In this document: positions 41,914 through 50,858 of the stretch, one piece after another | Position numbering within the stretch: position 1 is the first letter of the stretch | Layout: each line of letters starts with the position of its first letter | Origin: Streptomyces natalensis ATCC 27448 | GTDB lineage: Bacteria > Actinomycetota > Actinomycetes > Streptomycetales > Streptomycetaceae | Length of the DNA: 64,000 nt | Direction: 5' to 3' | Assembly (NCBI RefSeq): GCF_000935125.1 | Contig: NZ_JRKI01000034.1 | Span: forward strand, 310,001 to 374,000 | Program-made: the position numbers and the translations under genes | The notes under the pieces: model-generated | Told to the model about the DNA's origin: nothing | Seen by the model: the letters and a program-made list of their open reading frames with translations, nothing else | Database searches by the model: none

Positions 41914-43602
41914 ATGATCGTTCTCGGCCTGGTAGGGCGGCCCGACGTCCCGCTGTGCCACGATGCGGCAGCCTGTCTCGTGATCGACGGCAAGGTGGTC
42001 GGCGCGCTGGAGCAGGAACGCATCAGCCGGCGCCGCCATGCCCCGGGCGAGGGCCCGGAGGATGCGGTACGGGCTCTGCTCGACGCGCACGGAGTGCACC
42101 CGTCCGAGGTCGAGGCCATCGGCTACGCGTGGGCGGACGCCCCCGACGGCGCGTTGACGCCGGAGAGCGACATCCCCTGCGGGGTACACGTCAGCGACCG
42201 GTTAACGGCCACCATTCTGCCGACCCTGGCCGACGAGCTCGGCACCCAGGACATCATCTTCTTCGACCACCACCTGTGCCACGCCGCGCAGGCGTACTAC
42301 CTCAACCCGTACCCGACGGCGGACGTCCTGGTGGCCGACGGGTGGGGAGGCGACGGCTCGACCTCCCTCTTCCACGTCGACAACGGCCGGTTCCGCCTGC
42401 TGGAGCGTTACGACAAGTGCTGGTCGCTGGGGATGATGTACGGCGCCGCCTCGGCCTACGCCCGGCTCGGCTGGTGGGGCGCGGGCAAGCTGATGGGGCT
42501 CAGCTCGTACGGGCGGACGAGTGACCTGCGGTTCATGACGTTCGACGCCCAGGACGCTTCCTTCCGGCTCGACCGGAGGCTGCGCGGCTCACTGGCCACC
42601 GCACGGGACTGGAACCGGCTCGGCAGCCAGTGGTTGGAAACCTATGAGACCAGCGTCTTCCCCTTCACACCGTCGTCGGCGAACGCCTTCGACTACGCCC
42701 CGTTCGCCGCCGATGTGCAGGCCACCGTGGAAGAGCTGGGGTTGGCGATCACCCAGCGGCTCCGCCGGCTCTCCGGCGAGGACACCCTGCTGCTCTCGGG
42801 TGGCGTCGCGCTGAACGCCCATATGAACCGGCGGATCGCCCTGGAGAGCGGGTACGCCCAGGTCTCCGGCACCGTCGCGCCCAACGACGGCGGGACGGTG
42901 TTCGGCGCGGCGATGCTCGCCGAGGCACTGCTCGGCAAGGCACCCCGGCCGCTGTCCGCCGAAGAACCACCGCCGATCTTCTTCGGGCCGCCGGTCTCCA
43001 CCCGGATGATCGAGGATTCGTTGGCCCAGCAGGGCGTTACGGCCCGCGCGCTGGACCCTGAGCAGCTGCGCAAGCACACGGCGGAGTCCCTGAGCCGCGG
43101 CGAGGTCGTGGCCTGGTTCGACGGCCGCAGCGAGTTCGGGCCGCGGGCGCTGGGCGCACGCAGCCTGCTGGCATCGCCCAGGGAGAGGTCCGCGCTGGAC
43201 CGGCTGAACAGGGTCAAGGGCCGGGAGGCATGGCGCCCGGCCGCGCTCTCGCTCACGGCGGACGGCTTCCGCGGCCTCGGCATGGAGCCGCCGGTGAGCG
43301 GCCTGAGCGACTACATGCTGTGCATGCACCGGGTCGGCGAGGCCGAGGCTCCGCAGGCGGTCGCCGGCGTCCACGTCGACCGCACCACCCGGGGGCAGTA
43401 CGTGCCGGACGGCGACAGCGGCTTCGGTCCGCTGCTCGCCGCGGTGGGCGAGGACTCGGGGCTGCCCGCGGTCATCAACACCTCGCTCAACACCAAGGGC
43501 GAGCCCATGGTGCTGAATCCCGATCAGGCCGTCGGGCTGCTGACCGCGTCGCAGGACATCGACCAGCTGGTCATGCCACCGTATGTGGTGAGCCGGTCCT
43601 GA
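41914..43602 (+). CDS. O-carbamoyltransferase (NodU/CmcH/TobZ family)
   Basis: A 562-residue two-domain enzyme. The N-terminal YrdC/ASKHA-like part has D-A-A-A-C-L-V-I-D and the H-H-L-C-H-A-A-Q-A-Y-Y motif that binds the metal and carbamoyl-adenylate; G-W-G-G-D-G and L-S-G-G-V-A-L-N are ATP-site strands. The C-terminal part has G-R-S-E-F-G-P-R-A-L-G-A-R-S and V-I-N-T-S-L-N-T-K-G-E-P, which bind carbamoyl phosphate. The family puts a carbamoyl group on a hydroxyl of sugars or antibiotics. GGAGG lies 4 bases before the ATG at 41914. It starts a two-gene unit with the kinase downstream. Confidence 0.9.
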   Translation: MIVLGLVGRPDVPLCHDAAACLVIDGKVVGALEQERISRRRHAPGEGPEDAVRALLDAHGVHPSEVEAIGYAWADAPDGALTPESDIPCGVHVSDRLTATILPTLADELGTQDIIFFDHHLCHAAQAYYLNPYPTADVLVADGWGGDGSTSLFHVDNGRFRLLERYDKCWSLGMMYGAASAYARLGWWGAGKLMGLSSYGRTSDLRFMTFDAQDASFRLDRRLRGSLATARDWNRLGSQWLETYETSVFPFTPSSANAFDYAPFAADVQATVEELGLAITQRLRRLSGEDTLLLSGGVALNAHMNRRIALESGYAQVSGTVAPNDGGTVFGAAMLAEALLGKAPRPLSAEEPPPIFFGPPVSTRMIEDSLAQQGVTARALDPEQLRKHTAESLSRGEVVAWFDGRSEFGPRALGARSLLASPRERSALDRLNRVKGREAWRPAALSLTADGFRGLGMEPPVSGLSDYMLCMHRVGEAEAPQAVAGVHVDRTTRGQYVPDGDSGFGPLLAAVGEDSGLPAVINTSLNTKGEPMVLNPDQAVGLLTASQDIDQLVMPPYVVSRS

Positions 43603-43623
43603 CAGCCTGACCAGGGGAAACCG

Positions 43624-44529
43624 TTGATCACACTCTCTCAGGCCGAGCGCCTCGGCGATGCGCTCGGCCTGCGCCTGACGCGCTTCTCCGTCACACCCGA
43701 TGGCCGGGGCCGGACCTTCTTCGCGACGACCACGGACGCGCAGCCGGTGATGCTCAAGTGGTTCGGCGCGGACGAAGGACCGCAGCCTCATGTGCTCGAC
43801 TACGCCGAGACGCTGCGCCGCCGGGGCTACCCCACCGCGCGGACGATCGCACACGGCCCTGTGCCGAGGGGGCACCTCCCAGGGGTGGCTGAGGGAGGGT
43901 ATGTGGTCATCCAGGAGCAGCTGTCCGGGGAACCCGCCTGGCACGGGCTGAACTCGTCCCTGCTGGAGGAGGTGCTGGCCGCCGTCGAACTCCAGGCCGG
44001 AGCCGTGACCGGGGCGGCTCCGGCCACCGCCTCGGACGGCGCGGCCCTGCTGACCGGCGTGGTCCACCACGACAGCCTGGGCTGGTGGCAGGCCGCGCGG
44101 CACAGCGGAGAGGAGATCGCCGAACTCTGCACCGAACTGGGCGCGTGGGCTCGGGCGGTGCCACCGCCCGAGCCCCGGCGCGACCTGGTGCACTTCGATC
44201 TCGGCTTCCCCAACGTACTCGTGGACGGGGACCGGCTGACCGGAATCGTCGACATGGACCAGCTCACGGTCGGTGACCGCGCCGTTGATCTCGTCTCGCT
44301 CGCCTTCCACTTCGAGCGTCTGCGTCGGCTCGGCGGGTGGCTGCCCGCCCCGGATACGGTCGGCCGGCTCGCCGAGCGTGCGTTGCGGATCTCCGGCCGG
44401 TCCTGGTGGCGGCATGCGGTCGCCTACTACGCCCTGTTCCAGCTGAACTGTTCATGGCCGCCCGATGAGGCCGTGCGGCTGGCCGCCGCGGCCGGGACCG
44501 TCAGGCGGATGATGGCTCACCCGGACTGA
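43624..44529 (+). CDS. aminoglycoside phosphotransferase-like kinase
   Basis: A 301-residue protein of the APH/choline kinase fold. V-M-L-K-W-F supplies the ATP lysine, the catalytic loop is H-F-D-L-G-F-P-N-V-L-V (Brenner motif), and I-V-D-M-D-Q binds Mg. The family phosphorylates small hydroxyl compounds such as aminoglycosides, sugars or amino acids. Here it could act in biosynthesis or self-protection. The TTG start is 21 bases after the carbamoyltransferase stop codon with AGGGGAAA upstream. Its last 29 bases overlap the convergent glycosyltransferase gene. Confidence 0.8.
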   Translation: MITLSQAERLGDALGLRLTRFSVTPDGRGRTFFATTTDAQPVMLKWFGADEGPQPHVLDYAETLRRRGYPTARTIAHGPVPRGHLPGVAEGGYVVIQEQLSGEPAWHGLNSSLLEEVLAAVELQAGAVTGAAPATASDGAALLTGVVHHDSLGWWQAARHSGEEIAELCTELGAWARAVPPPEPRRDLVHFDLGFPNVLVDGDRLTGIVDMDQLTVGDRAVDLVSLAFHFERLRRLGGWLPAPDTVGRLAERALRISGRSWWRHAVAYYALFQLNCSWPPDEAVRLAAAAGTVRRMMAHPD

Positions 44530-45460
44530 GGGACCCCGGACCGCCGTCGGCGGCCGCGCGGTCCTGCGCGATCATCGCGGTGGGTCCCGCCGCGAGCCGT
44601 GCGCTGTGCAGGGTGTGGTTCGCCGACTGCTCCGGCGTACCGAAGTACCGGGCGGGGTGCTCGAAATGCAGGCAGCTCAGGGACCGGTCCAGCTGCCAGG
44701 CCCGGACGGTCGGGGTGACGGAGGACACCTTCACCAGCAGGTCGTCGTCCTCCGCACCCCAGCCGTAGTACGCGCCGCAGTAGCCGCCCACCTGCTCGAA
44801 GAGCGTGCGCGCCAGCAGCAGGCTGCCCCAGTGGAACGGGGTCCGCCACTGGAGGCGCTCGCTGAGCTCCGGGTCGATGGCCGCGGCGGGCGGCCAGATC
44901 ACCGGGGTGACGATCCCCAGTGCGCTGTCACCGGGCGGCTGCCAGTGGAGCCGCTCGTCCGGGTACGGGCGCAGGCGGCTGCCCGCTCCGGACCGTACGA
45001 AGCAGAACGGCCTCTCCCCGGTCATGACCGGGGCCGACGCCGGGTCGACCTGCTGGTCCACCGCCGGCTGCCCGGCCAGCGCCTGCGGCCCGCCGAGCAG
45101 ACGGTGCATCCACGGCTGCCCGAGCACCCGTCCGCGGGCGAGGCCGACGGCCCGGGTCAGATAGTCGCGCCCGAGCGGCGCCAGATCGGCATCGGAGAGG
45201 TACAGCAGTGGTGAACGGGCCTGTGCGGCACCGGCGTTGCGGAGCAGCCCCGGCGCTCTGGCTTCGTCGGGGGCCCGCACCACGCGGACCCGGCGGTCGG
45301 CGTCCAGGTCCTCCGCCACGCTCAGCGGGATGTCACCGGCCGTCGCCACCACCACCTCGCACGGCATGTCCTGGGCCAGCCAGGCCGCGGTGACCACCGG
45401 CAGGAACCGACGGCCGTGGTGATCGCCGTAGAGCGGGATGATCACGCTCACGTCAGGCAT
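44501..45460 (-). CDS. family 2 glycosyltransferase with galactosyltransferase-type C-terminus
   Basis: A 319-residue GT-A enzyme: N-terminal V-S-V-I-I-P-L-Y-G, nucleotide-sugar region L-L-Y-L-S-D-A-D-L (DxD-like), and Y-Y-G-W-G-A-E-D-D-D-L-L-V-K, the acceptor/metal motif of the Glyco_transf_7C type. The ATG at 45460 overlaps the upstream gene's stop by 8 bases, so the two are coupled. Bases 45198-45387 are 188/190 identical to the N-terminal part of the divergent paralogue at 46798. The 3' end overlaps the convergent kinase gene by 29 bases. Confidence 0.85.
   Translation of the reverse strand: MPDVSVIIPLYGDHHGRRFLPVVTAAWLAQDMPCEVVVATAGDIPLSVAEDLDADRRVRVVRAPDEARAPGLLRNAGAAQARSPLLYLSDADLAPLGRDYLTRAVGLARGRVLGQPWMHRLLGGPQALAGQPAVDQQVDPASAPVMTGERPFCFVRSGAGSRLRPYPDERLHWQPPGDSALGIVTPVIWPPAAAIDPELSERLQWRTPFHWGSLLLARTLFEQVGGYCGAYYGWGAEDDDLLVKVSSVTPTVRAWQLDRSLSCLHFEHPARYFGTPEQSANHTLHSARLAAGPTAMIAQDRAAADGGPGSLSPGEPSSA
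45198..45387. repeat. 190-bp inverted repeat, copy 1 (inside glycosyltransferase gene)
   Basis: This segment is the reverse complement of 46871-47060 with 2 mismatches. It codes for the segment from A-W-L-A-Q-D-M-P to S-P-L-L-Y-L in both paralogues. Flanking parts of the two genes have diverged clearly, so recent gene conversion is likely. Confidence 0.95.
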
Positions 45461-46601
45461 CGTGCGCCTCGCCTCCCTGTCTGGGCACCAGAGGTGATGC
45501 CCCGTCGAGCCATCCGCGGCCGCACCGGAGACCGCTTCGGACATAGGTCTTGAGCAACGCGGCCTGGTCGGGGCGGACCGACTGCCGGGCCTCGGGCGGC
45601 AGGCTGGAGACCCCCAGCGTGGCCACCGCGGCAGCCCGGATCCGCCGGTCCAGCCGGTCCGCCGCGGGGTGCCGGCGCTGCTCCGGCGAGCAGCGGGTCA
45701 GCCGGGCCGCCTGGAGACCGAGCAGCAGGCAGTGGATCCACAACTCGTCGGCGAAGTGGTGGCCGAAGTCCCGGCCCACGGCGGCGGCGAGATCCGCGGG
45801 CCGGCCGTCGCGCACCAGCCGGTGCACCTGTTCCTCGGAACAGCCCAGGTAGGGCAGGGCCACCGTCCAGTGGGCGTGGCCGCGTGTGCCGATGACACCG
45901 TCCGGCCCCTCCACCCGGGCGTGGCCCTCTCCCCGGCGCATGTACGGCAAACCGCCGGGCCGCTCCAGCACCCGGCCCGTCTCCAGCGCCGCCGCGATAC
46001 CCGGCTCCCGTAACGGGCATGCCGAGCGGCGCACTCCGTGCCACTCGAAGCCGGCGATGCTGTCCGTGTCGATGTGCTCCACGGGATGGGGCACGGCGAT
46101 CAGGCTCATCCGGCCGGTGTGCCGCAGATACGCCGACAGCACCTCGTCGTCGTGCCGGTCCGTGCTCCCGCGGGCGTACCGGCGGAACTCCTCGGCCATG
46201 GCGACGGGCAGGCAGACGGCCTGGGTGGGGGTGAACTCCTCGGGTACACCGCGGACCCAGCCGGCACCCACCAGGGCGGCGAGCCGTACGGCTGCTCCGT
46301 TCCGGGTGTTCCAAGCGGCGTAGAAGGCGAGGGCGTCGGCCGGGTGGCGCCGCACGGAGCACCGGACCAGGTCGCGCAGGAAGGCAGGAGCCGCCACATC
46401 GTCCTGGAGCACCAGATGGTGCGTCGCTCCGGGAGTCACCGCCGCCCATGCGGCGAGTGCCGTGCGCAATGCCGAGGGCGGCCCGTCGGGGTCCGGGTCG
46501 ACAACCACCGAGTCCAGGCCCAGCTCGGCAGCCAGCTCACGGGCACGGGGCAGTCTGCGCGGATGGGTCATGACGGCCGAGCTGATGCGGACATCGGTCA
46601 T
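45453..46601 (-). CDS. glycosyltransferase-like protein of the M-T-H-P/Q-D-D type
   Basis: A 382-residue protein. R-I-S-S-A-V-M-T-H-P-R-R at the N-terminus, P-D-P-D-G-x-P-S-A-L-R-T-A-L and H-H-L-V-L-Q-D-D at about residues 62-70 are shared with the N-terminal half of the protein at 58531. The pattern (strand, then Q-D-D, then A-L-A-F-Y-A-A-W-N) resembles GT-A enzymes of the GT25 group. The C-terminal 110 residues are helical and unknown. Its donor and acceptor are unknown. It is followed with an 8-base overlap by the GT2 gene and is divergent from the GT2 paralogue. Confidence 0.7.
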   Translation of the reverse strand: MTDVRISSAVMTHPRRLPRARELAAELGLDSVVVDPDPDGPPSALRTALAAWAAVTPGATHHLVLQDDVAAPAFLRDLVRCSVRRHPADALAFYAAWNTRNGAAVRLAALVGAGWVRGVPEEFTPTQAVCLPVAMAEEFRRYARGSTDRHDDEVLSAYLRHTGRMSLIAVPHPVEHIDTDSIAGFEWHGVRRSACPLREPGIAAALETGRVLERPGGLPYMRRGEGHARVEGPDGVIGTRGHAHWTVALPYLGCSEEQVHRLVRDGRPADLAAAVGRDFGHHFADELWIHCLLLGLQAARLTRCSPEQRRHPAADRLDRRIRAAAVATLGVSSLPPEARQSVRPDQAALLKTYVRSGLRCGRGWLDGASPLVPRQGGEAHDA

Positions 46602-46797
46602 CTGTCGCCATCCTTCCGCGCGTCACGGCCGAAGCACGGCACGGATGCTCGCAGAGTCCCTCACGATCGAACAGGGCGAAGGGCGGAAAACGAGCCAGAC
46701 TCGGGTGTTTCTTTTGACCAGTTGTTCGCGAGGGTAAAGACAGTTCCGGCGTCGTCTCCTCGACCATGCAAGACGAATGCGGAACGGAGACCGAGCA

Positions 46798-47694
46798 TTG
46801 CCCGACGTGAGTGTGGTCATTCCGCTGTACGGGGAACACCGGGCACGGGAGAGCCTGCTGACGGTGACAACGGCCTGGCTGGCCCAGGACATGCCGTGCG
46901 AGGTGGTGGTGGCGACGGCCGGTGACATCCCGCTGAGCGTGGCGGAGGACCTGGACGCCGACCGCCGGGTCCGCGTGGTGCGGGCCCCCGACGAAGCCAG
47001 AGCGCCGGGGCTGCTCCGCAACGCCGGCGCCGCACAGGCCCGTTCACCGCTGCTGTACCTGACCGACGCGGACGTCACCCCGTTGGGCCGCGACTATCTG
47101 GGCCGGGCTCTCACTCTGGCTGCGGGGCGGGCGCTCGCTCAGCCGTGGATGCACCGGATACCGAGCGGCGCGGCAGGACCGGCCGCGGAGCGGGCCGTGG
47201 ACTGCACAACCGCCGGACGAGGGCTCTACTGCTTCGTCACGGCGTCGCCGGACGGTGCGCTGCACGCCTGCGAGGGCGAGGAACTCATCTGGAAGCGCCC
47301 CAGCCGCGGCGCCGTCCGGTACGAGACCCCCAGGGTCCTGCCACCCGCCTCCGAGCGGGATCCGTACGCCCCGCGCAGCCTCCAGTGGCGGGCGCCCTAC
47401 CACTGGGGAGGTCTGTTGCTCCAGCAACGGACCTTCACCGAGGTCGGCGGCTACTGCCCGCGGTACGCGGGCTGGGGCAGCGAGGACGACGACCTGCTGG
47501 TGAAGGTGGCGGCGCGCACCTCGGTGATCCGCGGCTGGCAGGCCGACCGCTCCTGGCGGTGCCTGCACTTCGAACATCCCGTGCCGGCCACCGTCACCCC
47601 CGACCGGCGGTCGAACGAGGCCCTGTACACCGAGCGGCTCGCCGCCGGGCCGGACGCCATGATCGTGCAAGATCGGGCGGGCGCGGATGATTGA
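46798..47694 (+). CDS. family 2 glycosyltransferase, paralogue of the one at 44501
   Basis: A 298-residue GT-A enzyme with V-S-V-V-I-P-L-Y-G, L-L-Y-L-T-D-A-D-V and Y-A-G-W-G-S-E-D-D-D-L-L-V-K as in its paralogue. The middle of the protein differs. I prefer the TTG at 46798, which aligns with the start of the paralogue (P-D-V-S-V) and has GGAG 9 bases upstream; an ATG at 46777 lacks a ribosome site. It overlaps the next gene by 8 bases, so the two are co-translated. Confidence 0.83.
   Translation: MPDVSVVIPLYGEHRARESLLTVTTAWLAQDMPCEVVVATAGDIPLSVAEDLDADRRVRVVRAPDEARAPGLLRNAGAAQARSPLLYLTDADVTPLGRDYLGRALTLAAGRALAQPWMHRIPSGAAGPAAERAVDCTTAGRGLYCFVTASPDGALHACEGEELIWKRPSRGAVRYETPRVLPPASERDPYAPRSLQWRAPYHWGGLLLQQRTFTEVGGYCPRYAGWGSEDDDLLVKVAARTSVIRGWQADRSWRCLHFEHPVPATVTPDRRSNEALYTERLAAGPDAMIVQDRAGADD
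46871..47060. repeat. 190-bp inverted repeat, copy 2 (inside glycosyltransferase gene)
   Basis: Reverse complement of 45198-45387, 188 of 190 bases identical. The two arms enclose about 1.48 kb including the whole gene start region of 45453-46601 and could drive inversion or conversion. Confidence 0.95.
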
Positions 47695-49168
47695 GGGCTA
47701 TACCGGCCGGGAGACCGTCGAGGTCGGCAGCACACTCCGGTTGCATGTGTCGACGGACGCCCCGCTCTTCCGGGTCGACTTCTACCGGCTGGGCAAGGAG
47801 CTGGATTTCCTGGGCAGTTCGGACTGGCGTACCGGCGTGCACACGCCTCCTCCGCCCCACCCCGACGGCCACCCCGGCCATGCTTCTCCGGCCGACGACT
47901 GGAACTGGCCCGAGTACGCATTTCCCGTCCCTCGCGACGGGCGACCGGGCATCCACATCGCCCGCTTCGTCGCGGGCGATGCTTCGGGACGGCCGTCGGA
48001 TCCGCCGCGCCGCCTCCGGCACGCCAGTGGTTTCGAGCGGGAGTTCTTCATCGTCAGGCCGTCGTCCGCCGGCTCCGTCTCCCGCATCCTCTACAAGAAA
48101 TCGACGTTCACCCGCCATGCCTACAACCGCTCGGACCGCTCGGGACTGGAGAGGGCGTGCAACCTCTACGAGAATCCGGTGTACGTCGACGCGGCGGCCG
48201 GTCCGGGAGTCGGCGCCGGTACCCCCAGGGGTCACAAGGTCAGCATGCGCCGGCCCGGCGGCATCAACGACCTCGGCTACTGGGACGCACCGTTCATCGG
48301 CTGGCTGGAACGCCACGGGTACGACGTCGAGTACTGCGGCGATCTCGACCTCCATGAGAATCCCGAACTGCTCGACGACTACGACCTGTTGCTCAGTGTG
48401 GGGCACGACGAGTACTGGTCACAGGCCATGCGCACGCACGTCGAGACCTTTGTCCGAAGCGGTGGCAACGTGGCCTTCCTCAGTGCCAACACCTGCTGGT
48501 GGCGGGTCCATCTCACCGACGGCAACACGGCGTTCGTCTCGGACACCGACCACGAGACGGATGGTGCCCCTCCGGATCCGACCGCCGCGGACCTGTGGTG
48601 GCGGCCCGCGCCCGGTGGCGTCGGCGTGCCGGAGAACGGCCTGACCGGGGTCAGCTTCCGCAACGGCGGCGTATGGCCGGGCGACTGGCCCGGCGACCGT
48701 CCCTGCCCGGGGTTCACCGTTCAGCACGCCGACCACTGGGTGTACGAGGGCACGGGGCTGGCGGACGGCACCAGCGGCGGTACTCCCGATGTGTTCGCAT
48801 CCGGAGTGCCGCTGATCGGGTACGAATGCGACGGCGCCGCGTTCACCTATGACGAGCACGGCGTCGCGCGCGCACACGGCATGGACGGCACTCCGGATTC
48901 CTTCCTCATCCTGGGCATCGCCCTCCTCCACCCGCCGAACCGCGAGCCCCACGCTCTGCGGTCGGGGCACTGGGGCTACGAACCGCGCGAAGAACGGATC
49001 ACCGGCCCGCGCGCCGCCACGATGGGTGTCCATACCGCGGGCGGAACGGTGTTCACGGCGGCGACGACCGACTGGCCGAGGGTGGTGGGTCTGGGCCTCG
49101 ATCCCGCGGTCGACCGGATCACCCGGAACGTTCTGGACAGGCTGCGGACCCGTCGGCCCGGTGCATGA
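47687..49168 (+). CDS. N,N-dimethylformamidase beta-subunit-like protein
   Basis: A 493-residue protein. It begins M-I-E-G-Y-T-G-R-E-T-V-E-V-G with a beta-sandwich N-terminal domain. From about residue 150 it has the large C-terminal domain typical of DMFase large-subunit relatives: N-D-L-G-Y-W-D-A-P-F-I-G-W-L-E-R-H-G-Y-D, L-L-S-V-G-H-D-E-Y-W-S, G-G-N-V-A-F-L-S-A-N-T-C-W-W-R and P-D-S-F-L-I-L-G. The glutamine-amidotransferase-like core could hydrolyse or form an amide. In a sugar-type cluster it may act on a formamide- or amide-bearing intermediate, which is inference. It overlaps the GT2 gene by 8 bases and the convergent GNAT gene by 50. Confidence 0.8.
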   Translation: MIEGYTGRETVEVGSTLRLHVSTDAPLFRVDFYRLGKELDFLGSSDWRTGVHTPPPPHPDGHPGHASPADDWNWPEYAFPVPRDGRPGIHIARFVAGDASGRPSDPPRRLRHASGFEREFFIVRPSSAGSVSRILYKKSTFTRHAYNRSDRSGLERACNLYENPVYVDAAAGPGVGAGTPRGHKVSMRRPGGINDLGYWDAPFIGWLERHGYDVEYCGDLDLHENPELLDDYDLLLSVGHDEYWSQAMRTHVETFVRSGGNVAFLSANTCWWRVHLTDGNTAFVSDTDHETDGAPPDPTAADLWWRPAPGGVGVPENGLTGVSFRNGGVWPGDWPGDRPCPGFTVQHADHWVYEGTGLADGTSGGTPDVFASGVPLIGYECDGAAFTYDEHGVARAHGMDGTPDSFLILGIALLHPPNREPHALRSGHWGYEPREERITGPRAATMGVHTAGGTVFTAATTDWPRVVGLGLDPAVDRITRNVLDRLRTRRPGA

Positions 49169-49895
49169 TCCACACGGCCGGCTCCCAGTACGTGCCGAGG
49201 TCGCGCGTACGGTCGATGCTCAGGGGCGCCAGTCCGCCCGGGAAGACGTACTCGCCGTCATCCGGGAAGGCCATGCCCGTCCAGCTCTCCCACTCCTCCA
49301 CCGTGCCGGTGATGCGCGACGACCGTTCCGAGGCGGCGGCGACGCCGCCTCCGGCCCGCACCTGGGTGCGGATCCAGGGGTCGAAGGGGGAACCGTCGTC
49401 GCGTTTCCAGGCGGCGTAGCGTTCGATCGGGGTGAGCGGGTAGCGCTCCTTCCAGGTGGGCCGTACCGGTACGAGGACCGTGCCGAGCCCGGCGGAGCGG
49501 GCGGTCGCCGTCATCTGGTCCAGCAGCACCTTCGACAGCCCCTTGCCCTGATGGGCCGCCGCGACCTCGATCCCCAGAGCGCACAGAGCGTCCGGGGACC
49601 GGTCGGCGTCATGGTCCGCGAAGGCACGTGCGATGGAGTCGTCCAGGCCGGAACCCAGCCCCTGGGCGGTGCCGTCCCAGGTACGGGGCAGGGACCGGCC
49701 CGCGCCGAGGATCTCGTCGTGCGCGTCGTCGTACAGGAGGAACTGGTATGCGGGGAAGTCCTCGAAGAGGCGCGTCCAGTAGCCGCCGTTGATGTCTCCG
49801 TGCAGGTTGTACTCCGGCACGACCCCGGCGAACTGTTCGGAGACGCGGTCCCACAGTTCCGGTCGTTCCGAGTGACGTACCACCACCGGGGTCAT
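49119..49895 (-). CDS. GNAT-family N-acyltransferase
   Basis: A 258-residue protein with a GNAT core: I-L-G-A-G-R-S-L-P strand, then L-C-A-L-G-I-E-V-A-A-A-H-Q-G-K-G-L-S-K-V-L-L, whose Q-x-x-G-K-G is the acetyl-CoA pyrophosphate loop. The C-terminal third (W-E-S-W-T-G-M-A-F-P-D-D-G-E-Y-V-F-P) is outside the basic fold. It would acylate an amine or hydroxyl. GAGGAG is 8 bases before the ATG at 49895. Last gene of the amidinotransferase-HAD-methyltransferase-GNAT unit. Confidence 0.78.
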   Translation of the reverse strand: MTPVVVRHSERPELWDRVSEQFAGVVPEYNLHGDINGGYWTRLFEDFPAYQFLLYDDAHDEILGAGRSLPRTWDGTAQGLGSGLDDSIARAFADHDADRSPDALCALGIEVAAAHQGKGLSKVLLDQMTATARSAGLGTVLVPVRPTWKERYPLTPIERYAAWKRDDGSPFDPWIRTQVRAGGGVAAASERSSRITGTVEEWESWTGMAFPDDGEYVFPGGLAPLSIDRTRDLGTYWEPAVWIMHRADGSAACPERSG

Positions 49896-49930
49896 CGGGC
49901 CGGACTCCTCTCTGTGCGGGGGGGGCGGGC

Positions 49931-50776
49931 TCAGGCAGGGACGGTCAGGTCCCAGACGATGACCAGCGGCAGGCCGTCCCAGGCGGCGCGGGCCGCGTCG
50001 GCGACGGACTCCTCGTAACCGCCCGGTGCCAGTCGCCCGTTGAAGAGGGGCTCGTGACAGCCGTTCACGCTCAGTCCCGCCTGCCTGAAGGCCGCCAGAT
50101 AGCGGCTGGGCAGATGGACATGGTTGCGGACGAACGCCAGGCGGCCGGGGCCTTCGGCGAACAGACACTGCCCCTGGAGGGAGATGACGAAGGGGTGCAG
50201 GTCGGAGAGGATGATCCGCCCGCCCGGACGGACCACACGGGCCAGTTCGGCGATGCCCGTGCACGGGTCCGCGAGATGCGTCAACGCCAGGCAGCAGACG
50301 GCGAGGTCGACCGAGTCGTCCTCGAGGGGGAGGCTCTCCAGCCGTCCGACGCGGTACTCGGCACCGGGAGCGTTGGCCCGGGCCTTGTCGAGCATCTGCG
50401 GCGACTGGTCCACCCCGAGCGTGCGGTGGCCGCGCGAGGTGAGTGCCCGTGTCTGCCGGCCGGTGCCGCAGGCGGCGTCCAGCGCGGTGCCGGGGGGCAG
50501 GGGGTCCAGGAGGGCATGGACCACCGGCTCCTCCACCTCGATGAACGCATTGGGCAGGGAGTCGTAGATCGCGGACCAGGCCGCGTAGCCCTGGGCGGCG
50601 TCGAGCTCACGGGCGACCTGGCCGCTGTCCCGCGCGGGTTCCTCGACGGCAGCGAGTCGGCGGATGTCGTCCAGGCGGTCCCGCAGGAACTTCTCGTCCC
50701 CGTCGATGGCGTGGCGCAGCAGGGCCAGGCCCTCAATTCCCAGAACCAGCTCTCGCCCCCGGTATGCACGGTCCAT
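49931..50776 (-). CDS. class I SAM-dependent methyltransferase
   Basis: A 281-residue enzyme. The first 65 residues are a helical extension; Y-D-S-L-P-N-A-F then leads to motif I A-L-D-A-A-C-G-T-G-R-Q-T-R (about residues 98-110), the acidic G-V-D-Q-S-P strand end, D-L-A-V-C-C-L-A-L-T-H-L motif II and V-V-R-P-G-G-R-I-I-L-S-D motif III. It resembles the small-molecule Methyltransf_11 group acting on O, N or C of natural products. It lies between the HAD and GNAT genes in one operon. Confidence 0.85.
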   Translation of the reverse strand: MDRAYRGRELVLGIEGLALLRHAIDGDEKFLRDRLDDIRRLAAVEEPARDSGQVARELDAAQGYAAWSAIYDSLPNAFIEVEEPVVHALLDPLPPGTALDAACGTGRQTRALTSRGHRTLGVDQSPQMLDKARANAPGAEYRVGRLESLPLEDDSVDLAVCCLALTHLADPCTGIAELARVVRPGGRIILSDLHPFVISLQGQCLFAEGPGRLAFVRNHVHLPSRYLAAFRQAGLSVNGCHEPLFNGRLAPGGYEESVADAARAAWDGLPLVIVWDLTVPA

Positions 50777-50858
50777 ATGGATGACCCTCTCCGATCGGCG
50801 GCCCGGTTTTCTCTGCCGGTCCCCGCACTACCCCGGCACCGGGGAAAGGAAAACTCGT

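Noticed and set aside
42589..44415. 608-codon minus-strand open frame
   Set aside because: Antisense to the carbamoyltransferase and kinase genes, with no motif of its own.
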